From positions 1 to 22,429 of IMG/VR virus record IMGVR_UViG_3300035438_000431: 22,429 nt of DNA, one strand, 5' to 3'. The notes beneath the pieces are model-generated. The model had not been told where the DNA came from. It searched no databases and saw nothing but the letters and a program-made list of their open reading frames with translations. Origin of the DNA: a virus. Every line of letters begins with the position of its first letter. Position 1 is the stretch's first letter. Positions 14,885 through 20,923 of the stretch are shown here, piece by piece. The translations under genes and the position numbers were made by a program.

Positions 14885-16330
14885 TTAGTCTGTTGTCGTG
14901 GTTGAACGGTAGTCTGCATCACCTGAGCGGCGGCGTTGACTTGTCTTGGTGTCTTTGGTGCGCCGATCCTTTGCCCACTCCATCTTTTTACCTTTTCCCA
15001 TACGAGCCATTGGATTCGTTGATCCACGAGCAGGTGGAATAGGCTTGCGAAGTTCTTCGGCGTGTTTCGCGTAGTCTGCTTTAAGACCCTGAAGTTTTGC
15101 AGTGACTTCACTGGCTTCATTCACTTTCTTCTTGACGATAGGTCTTTCTATTTTTCTCGCGTGTTTCAAATCGGCTTTTAATTCTCGATCCTTGAGTTGA
15201 TTTGAAGTACTATTTTTTGGGTTGTATTTCAAATCTGGATGTTCTTCAGCGGTTCTTTTGTCTGATGGTTTACCCATCATTTTAATTAAGTCAACTCTTC
15301 TCATTCTTGCGTGTGCGATCTTAGAATCCCTAAGTCCTTTACTTGAATAATCATCTTCATCAGTAACACGATTGGCATCACTTGTTGCTTTACTCTTAAT
15401 TTTGTCCAACGCGGCTCTTCTTGCAGGAGTAATTCTATAAATTTCAGTAACCTCACTGGCTTCTTTCACTGGCTTTGGCTTTGGCAACTTTTCGGATTCC
15501 ATTTCATCGCGCAGTTTACGAGCCTTCTCTCGCGCAGTAGCATTTTCCTTTGGACTCTTGCGGTTCATGGTGGTCATGTACTCATTCAGTTCACGCTGAA
15601 GGTCAAAGAAAGTCTTGCCTTCGCTCACACTTTTCCAACCGCCGCCTTGTTCGTTGTACCACTTAACAGCCCAACCGTTGGCGTAGGCAGAAGGGTACAC
15701 ATCAAACTTGCTACGAGCCTTGGATTTCGCTTGTGACCACAGTTCAGGATTTGTTGGCTTGTTCTTTTCCATTAGTTCCTGTGCGGCTTCAACCAAACCA
15801 AACTCGTCCATGCTTTCGGTGTTTGGTGTCTCGAATGATTCCTCAACAGTTTCTCCACCAAGAGTCTTGCGGAAAGCGTTGAACAGAACAGGTGATCCTG
15901 TAATCTTCTTTACCATTGAGTCCATCATGTCAATCATGAGGTCGCGGTACACTTTGGATGCACCCATCTTGATGGCTGTCTCAGGAGACTGCAAAGCGCG
16001 GCGAGCCACGATTACATCCTTCTTCTTTACAAGACCGCTACGAAGCAGGGTCTTTGTGCGTTCGCCTTCAACACTTTCGGTGGTGATATTAGATTCCTTG
16101 GACAGACTAGTGCGGAGAGCGGTGTACAGGTTGCGGTTATTCAGTACACGATCCACCACATCCACAAGAATTTCCTGCATAAGCATACGGTATGCGGGAT
16201 TCTTCATTGCTTTGTCGGGGTCTTGGAACAGAACCGCTGCACGGCGAATATTGTTCTTGGAAACAAGACCAAGCCGCAGCAAGGTGTTGAGTTTCGATGT
16301 GATTCCGCTATCGTGTCCGATTCCGTCCAT
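14885..16330 (-). CDS. Multidomain Lys-rich protein with internal duplication
   Basis: A 481-residue protein. Residues 16-77 and 94-157 are tandem copies: TLLRLGLVSKNNIRRAAVLF against TLLRSGLVKKKDVIVARRAL, ending LYTALRTSL and LFNAFRKTL. Residues 198-233 (WSQAKSKARSKFDVYPSAYA, NGWAVKWYNEQGGGW) form a short domain I recall from many marine phage and giant-virus proteins. The rest is charged and probably disordered, with EASEVT at 290-295 and 405-410. A late promoter (16351-16357) and GGGAG site give a leader of about 15 bases, so it is probably made late. A virion or head-internal role is inferred; no catalytic motif seen. Confidence 0.75.
   Translation of the reverse strand: MDGIGHDSGITSKLNTLLRLGLVSKNNIRRAAVLFQDPDKAMKNPAYRMLMQEILVDVVDRVLNNRNLYTALRTSLSKESNITTESVEGERTKTLLRSGLVKKKDVIVARRALQSPETAIKMGASKVYRDLMIDMMDSMVKKITGSPVLFNAFRKTLGGETVEESFETPNTESMDEFGLVEAAQELMEKNKPTNPELWSQAKSKARSKFDVYPSAYANGWAVKWYNEQGGGWKSVSEGKTFFDLQRELNEYMTTMNRKSPKENATAREKARKLRDEMESEKLPKPKPVKEASEVTEIYRITPARRAALDKIKSKATSDANRVTDEDDYSSKGLRDSKIAHARMRRVDLIKMMGKPSDKRTAEEHPDLKYNPKNSTSNQLKDRELKADLKHARKIERPIVKKKVNEASEVTAKLQGLKADYAKHAEELRKPIPPARGSTNPMARMGKGKKMEWAKDRRTKDTKTSQRRRSGDADYRSTTTTD
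15103..15470. repeat. Direct repeats bounding a 345-base segment
   Basis: Two 23-base direct repeats, 15103-15125 and 15448-15470, agree at 20 of 23 positions (core TCACTGGCTTC). They encode the two EASEVT motifs and bound a segment coding for about 115 charged residues inside the 481-residue protein. Confidence 0.5.
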
Positions 16331-16349
16331 AGTAGAGTCTCCCTTTTCC

Positions 16350-17402
16350 TTATTTAGACGATTTCAAGTGGCTAGTCATGCGGGGGGCGTTTCCTTTTCC
16401 GCTTTGCTGTGTTTCTGGTTCAACTCGTCTTTTTTGAATTACAGCGCGTTTTCTCTCTTTGGGAGTCATTTCTCCCACCGTCTCAGGAGTCTTGCTGCTT
16501 ACTTTGTTTGCAGGACGGCATTTAGGGTATTTACCCTTGGAGGTGTCGGATCGACCACATGGGGGGTATTCCCCCGTCTTGGGGTCTTTCTTGCCGCCAA
16601 TGTCCACCCACTTCTCTTTGAACCACCGCGAAAGGTCTTCGTCCATTTTACATGGAGGCGTGGGAAATATTTTATTGTGCTTGGAGAAGCCCCCTGTTTG
16701 ACCAGGAGTATCGGCTCTTCGCTTTTTCTTGTCGCTCTCAAGCAGTCGTTCTGCGGCGGCACGGTAAATATCTGTGTAGTTAATGCCTTCTTTAATCACC
16801 GTTTTCATACCCCGTTGTAGGTCTTGGTACAAGTCTTTAACATCAGAAGCATTGGCTTGGCGGGGCATTCCACTCTTGAAAGTCTTGAAGTCGTTTGCGG
16901 CGGCAGCAGCACGAAGTTTCGATGCGCTCATGCCCTGCACACCTGTTGCGTTCTCGTCTCGCTTTCCTGCACCCACAATCGTCAGGCTCTTTAGTTTAAG
17001 GCGGTCTTTTCTGCGAGTGGAACTCATCAAGTCTTTGAAAGCCTCGTATTGTCCTTGGCGATCCTCTCCACCAACGAGATGCACATGATCGTATCCCTTT
17101 TCGGCAAGCCAGTACAGCATCTCCACAGGGTTCTTGATTGTGTTCAAGTCCTTGAAGTTTGCGTCAGGAAAGAACCGCTTCAGGTACTTGAACTTTTGTC
17201 GGGGGGTGAGTGGGTTCTTCTTGGGGTCGTTTGTGCGACTGCTGAACATTGCGTACTCTGCGCCCAAACTCTTTGCCGTGCTAATGACCTTATCGACTAG
17301 CAGTTGGTGACCTGATGTGGGGGGTTGAAAGCGACCAAAGGCAACAACGATAGACTTGCCTTTAGTCTTGGGTTTAGCAATATCCCGAACTTTTTTTTCC
17401 AC
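16350..17402 (-). CDS. HxGH-type nucleotidyltransferase fused to Cys-containing domain
   Basis: I prefer GTG 17402 over GTG 17411: GAGGTGA lies five bases before 17402 but overlaps the earlier codon. The product has 350 residues. Residues 17-35 (SIVVAFGRFQPPTSGHQLL) hold the (T/H)xGH nucleotide-binding motif of adenylyl/cytidylyltransferases. HVHLVGGEDRQGQYEAF and MSASKLRAAAAANDF (158-172) match the later Asp-containing strand and the SxSxxR motif of the NMN/pantetheine-phosphate transferase fold. The reaction is nucleotidyl transfer to a phosphorylated acceptor; the acceptor is unknown. A separate C-terminal region (about 250-350) has RWFKEKWVDIG, then YPPCGRSDTSKGKYPKCRP and a Lys/Arg-rich end, a small module recalled from other viral proteins. 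It follows the KWDG protein after 42 bases. Confidence 0.85.
   Translation of the reverse strand: MEKKVRDIAKPKTKGKSIVVAFGRFQPPTSGHQLLVDKVISTAKSLGAEYAMFSSRTNDPKKNPLTPRQKFKYLKRFFPDANFKDLNTIKNPVEMLYWLAEKGYDHVHLVGGEDRQGQYEAFKDLMSSTRRKDRLKLKSLTIVGAGKRDENATGVQGMSASKLRAAAAANDFKTFKSGMPRQANASDVKDLYQDLQRGMKTVIKEGINYTDIYRAAAERLLESDKKKRRADTPGQTGGFSKHNKIFPTPPCKMDEDLSRWFKEKWVDIGGKKDPKTGEYPPCGRSDTSKGKYPKCRPANKVSSKTPETVGEMTPKERKRAVIQKRRVEPETQQSGKGNAPRMTSHLKSSK
16351..16357 (-). promoter_or_regulatory. T4-type late promoter (CTAAATA) at end of nucleotidyltransferase gene
   Basis: Minus-strand CTAAATA overlaps the final Ser-Lys-stop (TCT AAA TAA). The predicted start near 16345 gives a leader of about 15 bases carrying GGGAG (16343-16339) before the ATG at 16330. 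Confidence 0.6.
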
Positions 17403-17420
17403 TGTGATCACCTCTTTATT

Positions 17421-17448
17421 GTTACACCAGACACCAACTGCCAGTCAA
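17421..17448 (-). promoter_or_regulatory. Possible sigma70-type promoter (TTGACT-N16-TGTAAC)
   Basis: TTGACT (17448-17443) and TGTAAC (17426-17421) are spaced by 16 bases upstream of the nucleotidyltransferase gene. The -35 box matches consensus at 5 of 6 positions, the -10 box at 4 of 6. The -35 box contains the TGA stop of the preceding gene. Confidence 0.3.
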
Positions 17449-18662
17449 GGTTTAGTCCAAGTCTTTTCTGTGGTCAGATTGCTGCGTGAAAAATCCAATC
17501 GGTCTACCAATTTAACTGCCTTGTTGCTCAAGCGGTCGATTGCAACAAATCCTTCAGGAGTAGTAACTCGGTATCCGCTCTTGTCCTTGATAAAGGTTCC
17601 TACGCCTGTTTGCGCGGAAGCCGTGGAAGCCATCTTCTGAAGAATCGTGAGTTTCAACTGAGCAAGCGCATTATGTAGTGCAAAAACACGAGCGAGTTGG
17701 TTTCTATTGGTACGAACCCAATCAATTGATGGAGTAGTTTTTGTGCTTGCTACTTTGCGTTTACCTTGTGCGCGGTCAAGCATGAATTGCAGGAGTTGAT
17801 TCACATCAGCATGAGAAGTAGCAACTCCTCCACGCACCAATCCGTTGATGTAGGTTTTCATGTCTATTTTAACTCCCTCGTTCTTGCCAATGCCGTTCAA
17901 GACAACACGCAAGTCAGCAGCAGTCTTGGTAAGACTAGCAATAGAGTTTTCAATTGTGCTGCGGTCGGAAGCGGAGAAGAGTCCTGATCCGTTTGCAAAC
18001 TTCATTGTGGCGTTATCAAACCAAACATCATTTACTTTTTTCATGTAACTAATATCGGGATTGAATCGTGCAGTCATGGTTTGAATGGATTCACCCTCGT
18101 ATGCGGTATGAAACACAATGCCAATCTTTGCTGCTGCCATGCGTTTTCCCAAATCACTTTTTGGATCCACGGCGTATTTAATAGTATTTGCTTGAAAGGT
18201 AAGGTAACTCTTGCCGTCAATAAGTTCCCGTTGCTTTGATTCAGAGTAGAACAACATATCGCCTTGCAGCACCCCACGAATACCAAGTTTGGAAAAATGC
18301 TTTAGCGCAAGTTTAAGTTTTAAGTTCAGTCCCTCTTGGGGATGGTTGGTATCAATATCTGAATTGGTGAAGTTTAGTTTGGGGATTGCATTGAACACAC
18401 TCTTTGTGCCAACAAAAAATCGACCGCTTTGGGGGTCGATTCCACAAATAATGGCGGGTGCGCCATCCCACTTTACCGTGATGTCGTATGCACTGGGCGC
18501 GTTTGCTGTGAGAGCCTCCACAACGCCCCGTAAAGCCTTTATGGCGCGTCCGAACCCTGCGTAGCCGCTGTTGAGGATCTCGTCCTCAATATGCTCCAAA
18601 TGGACATTCTTTCCACTTGATTTTTTAAATGCTTCGACTAGGTGTTCGGTAAATGCTCTCAT
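17445..18662 (-). CDS. DUF6267-like protein with ligase-type KWDG motif
   Basis: A 405-residue protein matching a family I know as DUF6267 from T4-like phages. Hallmarks: LEHIEDEILNSG (22-33), TVKWDGAPAIICGIDP (63-78), FFVGTKSVFNAIPKLN (82-97), GIRGVLQGDMLFYSES (127-142), LTFQANTIKYAV (154-165) and AKIGIVFHTAYEG (178-190). K64-W-D-G67 looks like motif I (KxDG) of covalent nucleotidyltransferases (DNA/RNA ligases, capping enzymes), where Lys takes AMP or GMP. VGTKS and GVLQGD fall about where motifs Ia and III would be. This is inference from pattern; no activity is known to me. A late promoter (18681-18687) with AGGAG in a 13-base leader precedes it, and an HxGH nucleotidyltransferase follows. 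Confidence 0.82.
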   Translation of the reverse strand: MRAFTEHLVEAFKKSSGKNVHLEHIEDEILNSGYAGFGRAIKALRGVVEALTANAPSAYDITVKWDGAPAIICGIDPQSGRFFVGTKSVFNAIPKLNFTNSDIDTNHPQEGLNLKLKLALKHFSKLGIRGVLQGDMLFYSESKQRELIDGKSYLTFQANTIKYAVDPKSDLGKRMAAAKIGIVFHTAYEGESIQTMTARFNPDISYMKKVNDVWFDNATMKFANGSGLFSASDRSTIENSIASLTKTAADLRVVLNGIGKNEGVKIDMKTYINGLVRGGVATSHADVNQLLQFMLDRAQGKRKVASTKTTPSIDWVRTNRNQLARVFALHNALAQLKLTILQKMASTASAQTGVGTFIKDKSGYRVTTPEGFVAIDRLSNKAVKLVDRLDFSRSNLTTEKTWTKP

Positions 18663-18672
18663 AATTCTCCTG

Positions 18673-18692
18673 TGCTTCTCTATTTAGAAGCA
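18673..18692. repeat. Inverted repeat around late promoter
   Basis: TGCTTCT (18673-18679) and AGAAGCA (18686-18692) form a perfect 7-bp inverted repeat with a six-base centre that contains most of the minus-strand CTAAATAG box. Confidence 0.5.
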
Positions 18693-19345
18693 TAGGAGTT
18701 CCGCTCGGAGCGATAGAACTTGATTGCATCTGCCAAATCTGCAATATATTCCCGTGGATCGGCTGTAAACACCTGACAGCCACCTTGTTCCACACCAATC
18801 AGAATGGCAATATTTCGGAGTTCCACTCCTGTGCGATCCTGCCACATAAGCGAATACGCCGTGGCTTGCATGAAGTAGTCTTGGATTGCGTCTTCGCTTT
18901 TCGGATATGTGGAAGACTTAAAGTCGATAACCGACGGCTTGTCATCAAAAAATCCAATGCAGTCCGTCCTTCCCGCCAATCCCACACGCTTCGACCACAG
19001 CGGAACTTCGATAGCGTGGATCGTGCCGATGCGGTCGATAGACTCCTGCATTTCGAAAAATAGGTCAGACTCGCAAGTCCCCGCATTCGTCTGTACGGAA
19101 CTGTGATCGTTTTTGAGATACGACTCGATAATTGAGTGAAGTTTCGTGCCACGGCTAAGTACTCTCTTTGATTCTTCGGGGTTTTCTCGCCGCCACTTGG
19201 CAAAGAAGGCTCGCTTCTTCCATCCCGTAACGGTGGTAACAGAGGGAAAAACGCCATCAGGGGTCTGATAGCGTCTGCCGCCGTCTGTGTCTACGCTGTT
19301 TACATTTTCGTTTAGCGTCACTAATTCATGATGAAAGGTTTTCAT
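18680..19345 (-). CDS. PD-(D/E)XK exonuclease (RecB/Cas4/MGME1-like)
   Basis: A 221-residue nuclease expected to degrade or trim DNA ends. Seen: PSVTTVTGWKK near the N-terminus (34-44), RGTKLHSIIESYL (65-77) with His70 and Glu74 as in RecB-type nucleases, AIEVPLWS (111-118), GLAGRTDCIGF (122-132) with metal-binding Asp128, SVIDFKSS (138-145) with the core Asp141/Lys143 pair, and QATAYSLMW (160-168), the QxxxY helix. The order and spacing fit the MGME1/Cas4-like branch that recurs in T4-like phages. The ATG follows the preceding stop directly (TAAATG), so translation is probably coupled. The gene end (TCT AAA TAG) carries the late promoter for the next gene. Confidence 0.87.
   Translation of the reverse strand: MKTFHHELVTLNENVNSVDTDGGRRYQTPDGVFPSVTTVTGWKKRAFFAKWRRENPEESKRVLSRGTKLHSIIESYLKNDHSSVQTNAGTCESDLFFEMQESIDRIGTIHAIEVPLWSKRVGLAGRTDCIGFFDDKPSVIDFKSSTYPKSEDAIQDYFMQATAYSLMWQDRTGVELRNIAILIGVEQGGCQVFTADPREYIADLADAIKFYRSERNSYASK
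18681..18687 (-). promoter_or_regulatory. T4-type late promoter (CTAAATA) at end of exonuclease gene
   Basis: Minus-strand CTAAATA overlaps the exonuclease Ser-Lys-stop codons. The predicted start near 18675 leaves a 13-base leader containing AGGAG before the ATG at 18662. Confidence 0.6.
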
Positions 19346-19528
19346 TTATTCGTCTGGTGTTTCTTCAATGATCTCCGTGCCTTCAGGCAATTCGTCATCG
19401 CGTTTCTGCTGCGGAGGGGGAGTAATGGGAGTCTGATTGCGATTCTGTTGTCGCTGTGCAGCCTTCCACTGTGGATTGTTCTGCTGATTCTGCTGTATCC
19501 AACTCAAATAATTTCTCATGTTGCTCAT
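19346..19528 (-). CDS. Q-rich small protein (60 residues)
   Basis: ATG at 19528 with AAGGAG seven bases upstream and a good promoter just before it. The sequence is dominated by Gln and Asn (WIQQNQQNNPQWKAAQRQQ), then a Pro-rich stretch and an acidic tail (LPEGTEIIEETPDE). It is probably disordered. No family recognised. Its TAA is followed directly by the exonuclease ATG, which suggests shared translation and perhaps an accessory role to that nuclease; this rests on position alone. Confidence 0.65.
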   Translation of the reverse strand: MSNMRNYLSWIQQNQQNNPQWKAAQRQQNRNQTPITPPPQQKRDDELPEGTEIIEETPDE

Positions 19529-19540
19529 AGTAGTCTCCTT

Positions 19541-19568
19541 AGTATATAGGGTGAATGCTCAAAGTCAA
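19541..19568 (-). promoter_or_regulatory. Sigma70-type promoter (TTGACT-N16-TATACT)
   Basis: TTGACT (19568-19563) and TATACT (19546-19541) each match the sigma70 consensus at 5 of 6 positions with a 16-base spacer. It lies before the Q-rich protein and exonuclease genes and would let host polymerase transcribe them early. The -35 box contains the TGA stop of the upstream gene. A start seven bases after the -10 would remove part of the AAGGAG site, which is a point against it. Confidence 0.5.
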
Positions 19569-20380
19569 GAATCAGATCCAAGTATTTCTTCGTGAGCGTC
19601 TAGGAACTCTTGAGACGCAGTAATGTACTTGGATGTGGTTTTAGAAAACTCCGCGAATATTCGCTGAGTGAACGGATGGGTATTTCCGAATTGCACAATA
19701 CACGGAAGCAGAATAGCATTAGCGGCTTCTTGTATGTAGGAGTGCTTTACATCAAATCCTCTTCCACCTTCTTGCTGCTTTGCTTCCAACAGCCCAATTG
19801 CTTGGATGAACGGTTGCTGTTTCTTTTCGCTCAGTAGGGGAAGCGCAGCAGTTGCAGCAGAAATAATATCACGAACGCAGTTCACGCACGAACTTCTAAT
19901 GCTGTAGTCACACTCTTCTTTAATAGACAAGAACTCGAATGGCATGGTGTTCTCACGAATCTTCTTCAGCACATCACGGCTTTTAAAGAATTGAATGTCT
20001 TCGTTCTGAACTCGCACCAAGTCGTACTTCTGCATGGCAGCAGACATACTGCACACGCGATTAAAAAGATCACGGGAGGAAAACGCTTCCGCATACACTG
20101 ATTGAGAGTCCTGAGTCCAACACCTAAACATCTGTGCAATCTTTGGTTTGTATCGCAACTGAGTGTTGTCTGCTTCCACCACAAGCACAGAAGGGTGGTA
20201 TCGTTCGACTAGATTCTCTACAACAACACCTGCAAGGTGGGAAGAAGATCCCGCCGAGACTCGACATTGTAGTGATAGGGGTTGTGTTGGATTAGAGCAA
20301 GCAAAGGTTAATACGGCAAATCCTTCGGTTGTCTTCACACGAACCGATCCACATCCATCGGTTTGTTCATATTCAATCAT
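19565..20380 (-). CDS. Unrecognised 271-residue Cys-containing protein
   Basis: No family recognised. The N-terminal third looks beta-rich (GCGSVRVKTTEGFAVLTFAC, VVVENLVERYHPSVLVVEAD). The remainder is mainly helical (FNRVCSMSAAMQKYDLVRV, IRSSCVNCVRDIISAATAAL). Eight or so Cys are spread through the chain, including a CVNC pair, but without a clear zinc-finger spacing. No signal peptide or membrane span. The ATG follows the upstream stop by three bases; the ribosome-binding site is weak, so translation is probably coupled. Its TGA stop lies inside the -35 box of the next promoter. Confidence 0.7.
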   Translation of the reverse strand: MIEYEQTDGCGSVRVKTTEGFAVLTFACSNPTQPLSLQCRVSAGSSSHLAGVVVENLVERYHPSVLVVEADNTQLRYKPKIAQMFRCWTQDSQSVYAEAFSSRDLFNRVCSMSAAMQKYDLVRVQNEDIQFFKSRDVLKKIRENTMPFEFLSIKEECDYSIRSSCVNCVRDIISAATAALPLLSEKKQQPFIQAIGLLEAKQQEGGRGFDVKHSYIQEAANAILLPCIVQFGNTHPFTQRIFAEFSKTTSKYITASQEFLDAHEEILGSDS

Positions 20381-20383
20381 TTG

Positions 20384-20923
20384 CTATTTCTTCTTTCGTG
20401 GTCGTATTCCGAATGTTAACCGCTTACGCATCGAGAGTTTTCGTTTTCTGTTTGCCTGTCCTCGTTTCGATCTAGCCTTTCGCGCAGATCGTTTGGAACG
20501 GAACTTTAGTTTTCGCAACTGGCTTACATTGCGGCGAACACAGGTACGCGCTCCGCGTTTCATGAATCCTGGTCCGCACTTGAACAGGATTCTTTTCTTG
20601 CCCTTGCGAACCACAATCTTGCGCTTTGCAGCAACCTCGTTCAGCATTTCACTCTCAATGTCAACCGATTCTTCTATGTCTTCGGAGTCATCGTCTTCAA
20701 TAGTGATTTCGGCTTCTTCCACGGGATCAAGAATGTAAATAACACCGTCCTTCTCTTCCCACTCAACATCATTATCTTCTAGATACGCAACCACATCTTC
20801 GTATGATAGGTTGGGCATATCAAGCACAATCTTTTCCTCTGTGAGTTCGGCATCAAACTCTTCGAAGATGATTCGCTGTAGTGAGCAAAAAGCGTGGTCG
20901 CGTAAGTCTTTGAATGGTTTCAT
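20384..20923 (-). CDS. Acidic/basic bipartite protein with Arg/Lys-rich tail
   Basis: I chose ATG 20923, which overlaps the upstream TGA as ATGA; a longer frame from 20959 runs inside the previous gene. The product has 179 residues. Residues 1-66 look globular, 67-95 are strongly acidic (EEAEITIEDDDSEDIEESVD), and 100-179 are strongly basic. The basic part holds FKCGPGFMKRGARTC (114-128) with two Cys, then SKRSARKARSKRGQANRKRK. The basic region resembles a tail I recall in other T4-like phage hypotheticals. DNA or RNA binding is likely from charge; no enzyme motif is visible. Confidence 0.72.
   Translation of the reverse strand: MKPFKDLRDHAFCSLQRIIFEEFDAELTEEKIVLDMPNLSYEDVVAYLEDNDVEWEEKDGVIYILDPVEEAEITIEDDDSEDIEESVDIESEMLNEVAAKRKIVVRKGKKRILFKCGPGFMKRGARTCVRRNVSQLRKLKFRSKRSARKARSKRGQANRKRKLSMRKRLTFGIRPRKKK

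Noticed and set aside
15708-16820. 370-codon open frame on the plus strand
   Set aside because: It lies antisense across two well-supported minus-strand genes and the late promoter between them. Its product shows no domain, and the length is explained by codon bias of the opposite strand.
19565-20380. RNase H-like or terminase-type reading of the 271-residue protein
   Set aside because: SVLVVEADN recalls an acidic strand of such folds, but no second or third catalytic motif is visible.
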